64,000 bases of DNA from Beta vulgaris subsp. vulgaris (lineage: Eukaryota; Streptophyta; Magnoliopsida; Caryophyllales; Amaranthaceae). Within the stretch, counting starts at the first letter, position 1. Every line of letters starts with the position of its first letter. Shown one piece after another: positions 1-10,818 of the stretch. The position numbers and the translations under genes were made by a program. The stretch lies in contig NC_079206.1 in assembly GCF_026745355.1 (NCBI RefSeq), forward strand, positions 24,896,937 to 24,960,936. Direction: 5' to 3'. The notes under the pieces are model-generated. The model had not been told where the DNA came from and made no database searches. It saw nothing but the letters and a program-made list of their open reading frames with translations.

Positions 1-918
1 GTGGGTTTTTGTGTAGACATTGCATGGTGCAAAAAGTCTAAATGGAATGAGTTGTTGAAAATTTTAAAATTTCAGAAATGGTTAAAAATCGTTAGCATAG
101 ATGAGGGTCTTTTTGAGACAAAGATGAAAGCTTTTTGTTCTGGGTTTACAATAACAGAGGGTGTGTGCGTGTCAATTGTTAATGGGTCAGTAGTTACCAT
201 TACTGAGAAGAAACTTGGGGACTGGTTTGATGTTCCGAATGAGGGATACAAGGACTACATAAAGGGTAGGGCTAAGTTGAACATAAATGGAGTGACCAAT
301 GCTAAAATTCTCGCCTACTTTAACGGCAATTCTAATGCTTTATCTTTAGATCAAAAAGAATTGTCTCCCTTTCATAAGCTACTGTTTCAGTTGGTTTGGC
401 GTTTTATTTTACCTCGCTCCTCCAAAAGAACCCAGTCAAGCCTAATGGATCTTTCCATTATGTATTGCCTTGCTGAAAACATAAAAATCAACCTTCCTTC
501 TCTGATAATTTCCCATCTCTCTCACTACATTACCCACAACACCAAAGTGGGTTATGGTAATCTTCTGTCCTTTGTCTTCAAACAATGCAAGGTTAAACTA
601 CCTTCTAGTCCGTCCTTTTCCCTTGAGCCAGAAAACTATCTTACAAAATAAACTTTGACTAGGCTGAGTTTGAGGTTGGTAAATGGCAAGATAGATTTTG
701 AAAGAGATGAAACTCCGGTTAAGGTTGAAGTAGGGAGTAAGAGAAAGTTGGATGAAGAAGGGGTTGCCAGTGGTTCTGTCATAAAAAGCCAAAGGTTGGC
801 TGGGTCCAAGTTCCAGAAGGAGCAGGATCAAGGTGACACAGTCTTTATTCACCTAGATTCTGATCATGTCCCTTCTACTGCAGTGGATTTTCCCTTACTT
901 TCTACAACAGGGCTTAAC

Positions 919-2230
919 CAATGTTATTAAAATCGCGATCCGGATCGTAGGATCGTACGATCCTACGATCCAAATGAGGCACATCGATCCGGATCGCTTG
1001 CATAATCGCAATCCAATAGGATCGTATCAGGATCGCATCAGGATCGCTAGGATCGCTGGGATCGCGATCCTAATACGATTGTAACGATCCTAGGTTTAGT
1101 GGCCAAAATGGACTTTTTCGGTTTTAGAAGTTCAGTAGCCCAAATTCAGCCCAAAACATTCATTTAATAACCCTTACCCAAACATGCGAAATCCCTAATA
1201 CTGGTGTCTTCCTCTCTTCCTCCCATTTTCTCTTACTAGTTTCTACTCTGCAAATCAGGTAATTTGTGGTAAGCTTATTTCTCTTTCTAATTTATTTTCT
1301 AATTTCGTGGTGTAAATATGTCTTAAGTTGATTTAATTCGAAGCTCTTTTTGCTCTGCACTTTGTAATTCGATTATTCGAACTTCGAAGTTAATTTTTGC
1401 TTCCTAATTTAACGAAGCTAATTTTCGATTTGTGGTTGACTGTTTGTTTGTAATTTCATGCTGAACTCTTCCAAACTCCCAGCTTGTATTGAACTTTAGG
1501 GAAGAAAATATGCTTTTGTCGATTTTTCCATTGAAATTATATGATATGAATTTTGCAAAATTATGAAATTAAAGCAATGTGAGGTGTGCTACTGACTGTA
1601 TTACAGATTTACAGTAATACTGTAGAGTGTAGATTATTAGTTTCAATGTTTCATTGCATTTGCTCTATTTCATTTTCGTTTTTATTTTCCTTGCCATCTG
1701 TTTTTTATTTTGTTTTCTTTTTCGTTTCTCTATTTTAATCAGTGTTATTCTTCATTGTTCTAATTAGTTTTCATTTTATAATTTTCTGTGTGGTTAGAAC
1801 GTAGAAGTTAGATCATGTCAACTTCATCTGCGAAAAAAAAGAGAAAAAATGCATTTGGAAACGATGGTGTAGATGATGCAAACTTTGGTTATGATGATTG
1901 ATTAACATATTTGTATTATAATTTGCAACTTTTATTAAGATGTCTTTGTATTGTGGGTTTGTACTATTAACATTTTCAATATTTGTTTTTTTCTGGACGA
2001 TTATTGTTGTATGTTTGGATCTTTTTATTATGCAATATCAACTATTTTCGATAAATGATAAGTTTTTAGCATCATTTTACTCCATGAATGAGGAATGTAC
2101 AAGCAGATTAGCTAAATTTGACTTAATTTTTCAAATTTCATAGGATCTTACGATCCTACGATTCGATCCTACGATTCGATCCTGCTAGCTCCTCACGATC
2201 CAAAGTAGGATCGCGATCCTGACAACATTG
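919..2230. mobile_element. Non-autonomous hAT element, 1312 bp
   Basis: The ends are inverted repeats beginning CAATGTT (919-941 and 2208-2230, 19 of 23 positions matching). The element is flanked by a perfect 8-bp duplication, GGCTTAAC, at 911-918 and 2231-2238. An 8-bp duplication with CA-starting ends is the hAT signature. The first 170 bp and last 90 bp are crowded with copies of GGATCG/CGATCC, including palindromes such as GGATCGTACGATCC, as expected of subterminal transposase-binding repeats. The interior is AT-rich. It has a pyrimidine-rich leader, a plausible splice donor near 1259 and a 28-codon ORF, but no transposase core. It interrupts the retroelement ORF; removing it with one duplication copy rejoins that frame for at least eight codons. 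Confidence 0.9.
1815..1901 (+). CDS. 28-codon ORF inside the hAT element, possible transposase remnant
   Basis: A short ATG ORF starts with Ser/Thr followed by a Lys/Arg cluster (AKKKRK, nuclear-signal-like) and ends in an acidic Asp/Gly/Phe/Tyr stretch. It sits behind a leader with a plausible intron (donor near 1259, candidate acceptors just before 1815) and is followed by AT-rich 3' sequence. This would fit a transposase gene that kept its N- and C-terminal codons but lost the catalytic middle, as in Ds-type deletion derivatives. No hAT domain is visible, so this is inference. It could equally be a chance ORF. Confidence 0.3.
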   Translation: MSTSSAKKKRKNAFGNDGVDDANFGYDD

Positions 2231-2447
2231 GGCTTAACAAGCTGCTCCGAGAAATTCAGATTCCTTGACCCTCCTACACATCAAGGTTAATGCAATTGAA
2301 GCTACTGTCCATGTTCTGGACTCTCAGCAGCAGGATCAAATGCTTGAAATCAAGAATGCTGATACTGGGATCAGGAACAAGGTGGATGGTGTGCTTTCCA
2401 AGATAGATTATGTGGTCTCCTCTCTCTTCAAACGAACCAAATCCTAA

Positions 2448-3012
2448 CTTCTCTTACTTTTGGATATTTTGAACAATTTTTTTTGGGGCTGTAATTATTA
2501 AACACTTTCTTGGATTCCTCTTCTTATGTCTTTCTAAGACATATGAAGTACCTTTAATATTTTCTTTGCTTTCTTCATTTTCTTTTTCATTACTCTGCAT
2601 CTTGACTTATTCTTGTTGTCCCTAATGTTACTCTCTGCCTGCATATTATGTTTGTGTGTTTGGATGGCTAATATTATATGAGATATCTGTTTGAGCAACT
2701 TGCTTGATGCCTAGACTGTTGACTCTCTAGTGATGCAGGTACAACATTTGGTTTTGATAATGACAAAGGGGGAAGAGATAGTGTGTGTACACAAAACAAA
2801 TTTTTTTATCATAGTTCCTTGTATATTCTACTCATCTCTGTTCCTAAACATGTCTGATCCTGTTCCCAGTCTCAGTAGAGTTGTTTAAACTAGGTTAGAT
2901 TGTGGATAATTTGTGTAGTTTCTTTTCTGTGTAGTTTAAAACTTTTTTTCAAAAAATGAAAAACCTTTAAAAAAAAATTTAATTAATTGTCATAATAAAA
3001 AAGGGGGAATAT
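2448..3012 (+). other. 3' untranslated region and polypurine tracts of the Copia element
   Basis: There is no ORF here. Two purine runs, about 2762-2776 (GACAAAGGGGGAAGA) and 2998-3009 (AAAAAGGGGGAA), are good polypurine-tract candidates. The second lies directly before the LTR. Doubled tracts of this kind are known in SIRE-type elements. Confidence 0.6.
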
Positions 3013-4168
3013 TGTTATTTCACTATTTTGATAATGACATATAATTAAAGTTTACATATTTTTAGTTTATTAATTCGGTTTTTAGTTTCCTTGTTAGAAG
3101 TAATTTGTTTATGTCTTAGTTTTATTTCTCCAGTTTATTTTTGTTATGTTTATTTTATTTGTCTAGTTTAATTAAAGTTTGGTTTTACAAATAAAATGAT
3201 AAATAACTTGTGAAGATTTGATTAGGTGTTTAATCAAGTTTAAAGTTATTTATGTTATCCGATTAAATATTATGGATGTAACTAATGAAATATATTAAGA
3301 TTCCGTAATATTGTTTTTAGTTAAGTGCTTGTGCCGCATCTATGGTTACCTAAAATCTAGGAGCCGCAAAACACTAACCTAAAGAGGCGCCAACAAAGTG
3401 AACGTTGAGGTAGTTCCTATAAATTAGGAACCGCAACGACCTAGCTATTAGTGACGCGTGTGATCATGGAGAAGTGGTTGAGATCGTGGCTGAGATCGTG
3501 GAAGCCAAAACTGAACAAACTACCAACGGTAAAATTGCAACGGAAAGACCATGGAGAAGTAGCTGAAGCTACGTGTGATCATGGAGAAGTTTTTGAAGAA
3601 AATCGTGGAGAAGTGCTTGAGAAATTAGGTCTCTACAAATAGGCATTTGTAACGGATCTTTTAGGTATACTTTCAGAATTTTATGTAATATTCTTAGAGA
3701 AAGTACATTCGGTTTCTTCTTCTTAGAAATTGATGTATTATAGATTGGGTTGAGTGAATCTAAGTCTGTAATCAATTTGAGAGAAAAAGAGAAAGAGAAG
3801 AGAGAAAGAGAAAAGGCTTTGAGTGAAGTCAAGGAAGAAGTCAACTGTTCAAGGGGAATAGGCTGACAGGGAACCAGTTCCTAGAGGAACAGAGTTGGTC
3901 CGAGTTTAGGTTGTACAAAAGAGAGTCTTTTGGCCTAAAAGTTATTAAAGAGAATTGAGTCAAAATCCCTAGTGGTCAAGGTTTTTCTTCCTATTGGGCC
4001 TAGGAAGTTTTCCTTGTAAAAATTCCGTGTTCCTACTTCTTTCTAAATTCATGCAATTATTTCTTTCTTACTTATTCATTCTTCTATTTCCGCAAAAAGT
4101 TTGAAAATCTCTCCAACTACAATTCACCCCCCTCTTGTAGTTGCTTAAGTGTTCGTCCAAGACTAACA
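3013..4168 (+). repeat. LTR of a SIRE/Maximus-like Copia element (3' LTR of the left-edge element)
   Basis: It starts with TGTTATTT right after a polypurine tract and ends ...CTAACA, about 1156 bp. The last 60 bp (AATTCACCCCCC, CTCTTGTAGTTG, then a GTTCGTCC block) closely resemble the end of the LTR at 49079-50104, which is followed by a Met-tRNA primer site, so both belong to related families. The interior contains short repeated GATCATGGAGAAG motifs around 3460-3620; the 63-codon ORF over them is not a gene. The partner 5' LTR is outside the window. Confidence 0.7.
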
Positions 4169-4944
4169 GAGTGTCTTGTTGTCGTGTGTGCGTGCGGTGT
4201 TCGAGGCGAACTGGTAGATCGAGCGCAAGGGTCGAGGGTTCGTGCGACGAGGGTTGTGCGAGCAAGGTGTGAAGTCGAGCATCGTGTGCGAGCCGTTGAC
4301 AAGTGCGGGTGTGTGTGAGTCGAGCATGGCCCGTGGGTCGCGTGTGTCGTGCGAAGCGAGGCGACCGGTTGTGGGTGTGTGGCGTGCGAAGCAGTATCGC
4401 GACCGTGTGTCATTGTGTGGCGAGCGAGGGCTGTCGGAATTCCGTTGTCCGGGTTTGACGCCGGCGAGACCCAGTGGTAAAAAATAATAAAAAAAATATG
4501 TATATAATATGATTTTAAATTTAGTACTTAATATTGTATAATGTGTTTTCTCATAATTAAGTTGTAATTTATTTAAATTGTAATTAGAGTAAATTATTAA
4601 TTGATTAAGTTTGTAAAATTGAGTTAAGTTGTAAATCTGATTTAAGGTTTTGTAATTAAGTAAGGTGTAAAGTTAAAAAATCAGATTATCAATTATAGTT
4701 AGAATGTTATAATGACCTTGCTATTCAAATATGTTTTTAGTAGTATTGGACATAAGGATTTAAATGGAGTTGGTAAAGATTTTATGTTATTATGTTAACT
4801 AAAATCAGCTTTACTCACTGTTATTGGCTCTTAAAAGACGCTAAGTCCAATAGAGTTATGAAAGAAAAGAAGCTTAATAAACAACGAGATTAGTTATTTT
4901 TGTATACTCCAAAATACTAAGTTGATATAGATAGTCACGTATTA

Positions 4945-6494
4945 CACTAGTAGAATAAATTGCTATTTGCTGCGGTAGTATTACTGTGGTTTTAACCTTA
5001 TGCAGCAATATATCACGTAAAAAGAAAATATAAAATATGAAATAAGGATATTGCTGCGGTTTGGGCCAAAAACCGCAGCAATATTGTGTCAACAGAAATT
5101 TTTTTGGAAAAAGTTGACTATTTCACCAAACATATTGCTGCGGTTCGTGACAAAAACCGCAACAATATATTAAAATGATATTTAAAAAATAATATTTTAA
5201 TATATTGCTGCGATTTTTGACCAAAACCGCAGCAATATCATTAAAAAATACTTTAAAAATATATATAAGGCGTGTCATGTCTCAGTTAGGGTTTTTTCAC
5301 CCATTATCTCACGCCTTCAGGCGCCCCTCTCCTTCCTCTCTCCTCTCTCTCCTCTCATCCTCAGCGTTCATCTCGTGTTCGTCCCTCTCTCTCATCCTCT
5401 CGCATTTCTTCAATCACAGTCTTCTACCACGGCCGACTAGCAAGGACCTTTCGTATTCAACCACGGCCGGCGACCGCCCGTCTTCTACCACGCACACTCT
5501 CCGTCTTCGCAATATCCTCCTTCCCCTCCGGATCTCCTTCCTTTTTCTCGGAAACCGTCGAGTCTAAACTTTTCGTCCCTGAAATACCTCCGGGTGTGCG
5601 TTTCATCTCATTAAAACCGCCGGCGTAGCGTTTCGTCGACGAAATGGGTTAAAACGAAATCTGCTGAAGTTCGACATCCCTGATTCCGGTTCGTGGCTGA
5701 TGTTCGTCGAGCCTCTGAGAGTTCTTCGTCGCGTTTTTTGTCCTTTGAACCTCCGGATCTCCTTCTAGACGAAGACTCTAAACTTTCCGGCGGCTTTCGA
5801 ATTTTTTCGTCCTTTGAACTTTCCGGATCTCCTTCGAATTTCTTTTTTAGTTTTTTTTTTTCTTTTTTTCCTTGAGATCTAAATTCCTGTATTTTTTATT
5901 TTCTTCATTTTTAGTTTTACTGTATAATGTTTTTTTAGTTGTAATGTTTTTTAGTTTTACTGTATAATGTTTGATGTTTTTTAGTTTTTAGTTTCATTTT
6001 TAGTTTTACGGTATAATGTTTAATGTTTTTTAGTTTTTTTTTTAGATTAAAACTTCTGTTTTTTTTATTTTCGAATTCCTGTATAATGTTGTTGTTTAAT
6101 GTTGAAATATATCGGTTGGTGACATTCCTTGAATGAGTGATTTAGGTTATATATTTGCTGATTGATCTGTTTTAGTTATCTTTAATTTTTATTACATTTT
6201 AAGTAGTCTTAATACTGACGATTTTAATTTAAAAAAATTTTTTTTTTGAAAAAGTGCACATATTGCTGCGGTTTTGGCAAAACCGCAGCAATATGTGTAC
6301 TTTTTGAACATTAAAAAAATAAATATCGCTGCGGTTTGGTTTAAAAACCGCAACAATATTTGGAGATATTGCTGCGATTCAAAACCGCAGCAATATAGTT
6401 AATACCTATTGCTGCCCTCTTAATTGTTGCGCGCCCAAAACCGCAGCAATAGGCCACTTTTTAACCGCAGCAAATAGCGTTTATTCTACTAGTG
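4945..6494. mobile_element. Non-autonomous CACTA element 1, 1550 bp, with hairpin arrays
   Basis: The ends are CACTAGTAGAATAAA... and its inverted copy ...TTTATTCTACTAGTG. A 3-bp duplication, TTA, flanks them (4942-4944 and 6495-6497), as for CACTA/EnSpm elements. Near both ends lie imperfect palindromes of about 30-40 bp built from ATTGCTGCGGTTTT and its complement: 5048-5084, 5132-5168 and 5202-5238 on the left; 6260-6294, 6323-6359, 6366-6396 and 6408-6451 on the right. The middle has a TATATAAGG box near 5262, a CT-rich leader (5320-5410) and T-rich repeats (5880-6060). No transposase is present. The 120- and 60-codon ORFs in the middle look like no known protein. Confidence 0.9.
5262..5420 (+). 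promoter_or_regulatory. Possible internal promoter and leader of CACTA element 1
   Basis: A TATA-like box (ATATATAAGG, about 5262) is followed within 80 bp by a long pyrimidine-rich stretch typical of plant 5' leaders. CACTA element 2 has a comparable layout. Transcription is not shown by sequence alone. Confidence 0.3.
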
Positions 6495-7640
6495 TTACAT
6501 ATTAATAATATCAAGGATGTAGCACTGAAGTACTTCCTTATTCGTTTAGGTCCCAATTTCATAAGAGGCAAACATTTGATTAGGCAATGAAAAGTCTTCG
6601 TTACAAGGTACGTACGCGTACCAGTTCAGTTGCAATTACTAGTATCATATTAGGGTGTGATTTATTCTATCGGAACCTAGAATCATGATAAGGAACGATT
6701 ATGATTGCTAACATTGTTTGGTAACATGATTGTGATTGGAAATTGATATGTAGCATTGTAATGCGTAATTCTATCGTATCATAAGCATGATTATTGGATT
6801 GTATTCTTTGATTTATGATGTAACAAGGATGTTACAAGAGGTAAAGATTTGAGTATTGTATCTAAGAAGGAACGTTACATGACGATATGTTTAATGTAGT
6901 AGGAATAATGGACAATAATAAGAAAGAATTTTTGGCAATAAACTTGTAGTTAGACTCCCTACAAGTGCTGAACAATGGGGGGAATGTGGGACTTGTTCTA
7001 CACTCCTACGCAGGCCTACTGTGACAACAAAAGTGTCCTTATAATTTTGATAACTCAAGTAGGCGGAATGTTCCGTACGATCTTGGGGGTATGCATACTA
7101 AGGTGATTGATGTGGGACGGAACGAAACCGTATTTGCATTTCATCTAATAGACCAAGTTTTCTATTAAGGATTAAGTAGCCCATGTGATTCTAATAAGAT
7201 GATGGTGCCCGTTCACTGCCAACTAAATAAAAAGTAAAGAATGTAATGTTATGGTAGCATCATGTCTAGGAATGATCCTTATTGCTTTGTTTATGCTGTG
7301 TATGCACTCAATGCTTTACTATGGACTCAGCATAGTTGATTGTGTGTTATTGTGTTGTTTGTTGACCTGTGATGAACCATTGATGCTACAATGAGGAGCA
7401 AACTAGGTGTGCTGGTGTTGCTGCCTGATGTTGAGCATACGGGAGATAGTTCTTAGTCTTGAAACTTTAAAGCGTTTTAATTAAGGATTGTAAGACTATT
7501 ATGATTTACTTAATTAGTTTGTGGTTTGAATAAAAAGGGGTCGTTGATGATTCCCGAGTTGTAGTTACATCTTTATGGCCGCTGCATTTCAGTTTTCGTG
7601 ACAATGATTTGAGTTAACATTTCTTTTCAATTAAGGGGAA

Positions 7641-8009
7641 ATTTAGGTTTTTTTTGGGTTTATAGATGGGTGAATTGACTACTAGCTTTATTTTTAGTCT
7701 TTTTAGAGAACTTGTTAAACACACCCAAGTCTCGATTGAACTATTAAATAGATAATTAATCTTAGGTTCGCTTCCAATTGTTGTCAATTACAAGCTGTAT
7801 ATTCTAGGGATGATAAAAAAAATTAAGGTCAAACTTTTAGGGAAAATAAACAAAGCAAAATAAACAAAGAAAAATGTAAAGGGATCTAAAAAGGGAAATG
7901 GGAAAGACTAAGTAGAAGAACTCAAAAGGAATAAAAAAGTGGACGTGGGTAGGGATTAGGGGGGCTAATAAGAAATATATTGTTAGTAATAAGGGTTAAA
8001 CGTAGAAAT
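7641..8009. other. AT-rich sequence without recognised feature
   Basis: I see no ORF above 60 codons, no repeat ends and no known motif here. Confidence 0.5.
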
Positions 8010-8880
8010 ACCTCCCCATGCTTAATTCAGGGCACATGCATAAACTGAGACAAGATATGCACAGACTAAGAAAGATTCGGTCATGTCAATCCCAAATAGA
8101 TAAGATAGCCGACGATAAGCTAACGACTCTATATACTTTGCACTAATAGCAAGACCAAGCTTGTGAATTTATTCAATGAGAAAGATGCACAGCTTAGCGC
8201 CTAATAATTTGGATGTCAAGCGTATATTTGTCTTTGACACAAGAATAATTTGGAAGAACTACAAGCCACCTTAATACCTAAGAAATACTTCAAAGGACCC
8301 AAATCTATCAGTTTAAAGCAATTACTTAAATAAGACTTGAAAGCGTTAGTTGCAATGGAATCGTTACAAGAAATAATAAGATTGTCAACATGGATAAGCA
8401 CATTAAACTGAACACGACCCTCGATGAAGGTGAATAGAGTAGTCTGCATAAGCTTAAAAAAGACCATACTCAAGCTTTGCGAACCAACAACAATGCACTT
8501 GTTTTAGACCATACAAAAAATTTTGCAGATTACAAACCAGTTTAGGATTAGAACAATCAAAATTAGGAGTAGCTTTCATGTACACTTTCTTCCTATCGAT
8601 CAATATGAAGCAACCATGGCAAGAAAAGCACGAACAATAGTCATTTTTGTAACAAGCAAATATCTCATTTTAGTTAATTCAGCCTTCTGGATGATTACCT
8701 AAAACAACTAATCAAGACTTGAGATGCTGAACATCAATTTTAGCATAAAATATTGTTCAGTATACCCATTGACTCCCCAAAACATGCTTCATAAGCGGAA
8801 GCTATTCTAAAGTCCAAGTGCCATTATCTTTAAAAAAGCATATTTCATCTTGCATAGAATTTTTCCGATTTGTATCAAAA
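8010..8880 (-). pseudogene. Copia pol fragment (reverse transcriptase to RNase H), decayed
   Basis: Read on the minus strand, the right part has LYGLKQ and WFAKL blocks, then HVDNLIISCND, a variant of the YVDD catalytic motif region, then LIDLGPLKYFLGI, all standard in Copia reverse transcriptase. Further left on the same strand, out of frame, come traces of the YALDI and HILSQFMHAP-like blocks at the start of the RNase H part. Only the central 85 codons (8216-8473) are open; the rest has stops and frameshifts. No LTR, gag or integrase is near, so this is an isolated, old fragment. Confidence 0.85.
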
Positions 8881-9110
8881 GACCGAGGTTCTTGATGAAA
8901 GATTAGAGATTCAAGAAGCTTCCAGTAATTTATAAAAATAATTTCCATAATTTAAAAAGTATGCTAAATGATAAAGAGTATCAAAGGAGAATGATAGAGA
9001 CAGAGTGTTGGAATATGTACTTTTCTTGATAATAGCATGGTGAACAAGATCCTTTACAATACAAATGGAACCTTTGGCCTGCATACTACGACCTAGTTGT
9101 GGGGGCTGAT
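8881..9110. other. No feature recognised
   Basis: AT-rich sequence between a Copia fragment and a possible MITE. The minus-strand ORF here has no recognisable domain. Confidence 0.4.
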
Positions 9111-9112
9111 TA

Positions 9113-9398
9113 GTACTCCCTCCGACTATTATTAGATTACCCACTTCTTGGGTAGATAGTTTTAGGAGAAATAGTTATGCGGGTCATACAAGGAAAGAAA
9201 AAGAATCAATTTATTGCTTATTTTAATGAAGTTAATGTTGTGGGCCAAAAAAGTGAGAATGTAAAGAGAATAATATAAAACTAACCATACCATTTCAGAA
9301 ATAGAATAAAAGAAGTGGGTAAACTAATAAATGACAACCCGCAAAAAGGTGGTCAAACTAATAAAAACGTAAGTGAGTAGTATGTAGTGGATCGGGAG
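9113..9398. mobile_element. Possible degenerate Stowaway-like MITE
   Basis: The left side has the TA-CTCCCTCCG start typical of Stowaway/Mariner MITEs. The right side has only a loose inverted match (GATCGGGAG before AATAAG). The interior is AT-rich without ORF. Confidence 0.35.
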
Positions 9399-10818
9399 AA
9401 TAAGGGGGTAGAGGACTTGCGATTTAGGTTGGAACAAGAAAAGGAATAGTTAAGGTGTGGACCTAGGTGAGGCAAGAAGGGAAGTTAGGGGTATGTGTAG
9501 TTTTTGTATTTTAGGAGTGCATGTTTACACTATTTACATTATTTTCAAAAGTGAAGTTATTGTTCTGCAATATTTTTACTAATTTCTTTTATTAGTATTG
9601 GATCCTCTCTTGGATCTTTTTTTTTATATTATTTCTTCAAAACTAATTCTTATTAAGTTAAAGTTATTTAGTTTTGTATCTCTTTATTTAATTATATTCT
9701 TGTGGGATAATATTAAGCAAAACCAATTTTTTAACCTAAGAATTTAAATAGATGAGTTAAACAATTAAACCCATTTATTAAACCATTTTTTGACAAAAAA
9801 AAAGCGCCCCTAACATTGAAAAGGAAAGGAGTGAAAGATTTTTCCTCAATTATTCCACTTGTAGTTGTGGCACTCTCACCCCTCTCTCTCAAATATTTTC
9901 TTCTTCTTCCTCTCGAATTAACTCCTTTAAAGCTTTGCACTTTTTCTTAACTCATTCTTTTATCTTAAAAGGTTAATATTTTATAATTGAACACAGTGCT
10001 TGAATTATTGTATTACTATGCTTGGAATATTTCGGTCATACCATTATCACATGTGATTGTTGTGTTGTTCTTTTTGACCAGACTAAACAGATTTAAACCT
10101 GAGTTTCCGTTGATGCCTTCTTTGTATTCTGAAAACTCTTGTAATCCTTTATTTTATGAAAACTTCATGTAATTTCTTCTGGAGAAAGTATGTTATTACA
10201 ACGGAACACTTTTTCTGTAATATGATTGATGGATGGGTGGACATATAATAAGACCTAATATTTTTAGATAAACCCTAAGATTTTTGGACAATCGTGTTAA
10301 AAATCGTGAAAGTACTACTACTGTTGGTGGCATGTCTGAGGTAGCCACGATGCGCAAGACGAATGGAGCTTTGTCAAGCACATCCACTATGTGTGGCGCG
10401 TAGTTGGCTAGCATCAGGCACATATCTTGACGCATCACTAGTCTGGGAGAATATTGTGTGTGCGATGATATTTCAAAAGTTTTAACATTTTAAAACTTTT
10501 ATATCCTTTCTAGTTTTGTTTGATTTTATGAACCATTAAGTTATTGAGGACTATTAAATTACGTGTTGGTTCATGCTCAAATAACTTAGGTTATTAGTGA
10601 GTCCTAGTTTCATGTTTTCTCATGCAATTAGAAGTTACTAATATCTAAGCAACTTATTTGTGTTAAGATACGAATTCCTAGAAGGAGATTTCCAAGCCTT
10701 GTTAATGTCGCATGCTTGACAGGTGCGTATACAATAGGTAGTTAACCTAGAGGTATTTACGTGGTAGTAGTTAAGAATGGAAGCATGAGAAACTTAGTAG
10801 CACGTTTAGGAAACAAAA
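9399..10818. other. 1.4 kb without recognised gene
   Basis: AT-rich with scattered short ORFs on both strands and none of known type. A pyrimidine-rich patch at 9840-9930 resembles a leader on the plus strand but leads to no ORF. Some sequence just before 10819 may belong to the LINE remnant. Confidence 0.4.

Larger units (their letters stand above)
1..2447 (+). pseudogene. Env-position ORF of a SIRE/Maximus-like Copia element, broken
   Basis: The reading frame is open from the left edge (no start codon in view) and resembles the 'putative plant transposon protein' domain, with blocks such as GSVVTITEKKLGDWFDVPN and a Trp-rich FQLVWRFILP stretch. An in-frame TAA at 649-651 breaks it; the same frame then continues to about 918. 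A hAT element interrupts it there, and it resumes after 2238. A frameshift near 2262 separates a last segment (2265-2447) with heptad-like spacing that suggests a coiled coil. Polypurine tracts and an LTR follow, so this ORF lies where SIRE-type Copia elements carry an env-like ORF, between pol and the 3' LTR. The lineage is inferred from position and LTR style. It is not a host gene and is certainly inactive. Confidence 0.7.
4169..7640. repeat. Probable Gypsy (chromovirus-type) LTR material, split by a CACTA element
   Basis: The stretch 4169-4490 is strikingly GC-rich, with many GTGCG/CGAG repeats, then changes abruptly to AT-rich sequence. The texture (GC-rich transcribed part, AT-rich downstream, a GCTGCATTTCAGTTTTCGTGAC block near 7585) resembles the long LTRs of Tekay-type chromoviruses. 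No ORF or defined ends were found, so the assignment is weak. The CACTA element at 4945-6494 interrupts it. Confidence 0.35.

Noticed and set aside
5205..5567. 120-codon ORF in CACTA element 1
   Set aside because: Low-complexity Ser/Leu-rich translation of a CT-rich leader; no domain.
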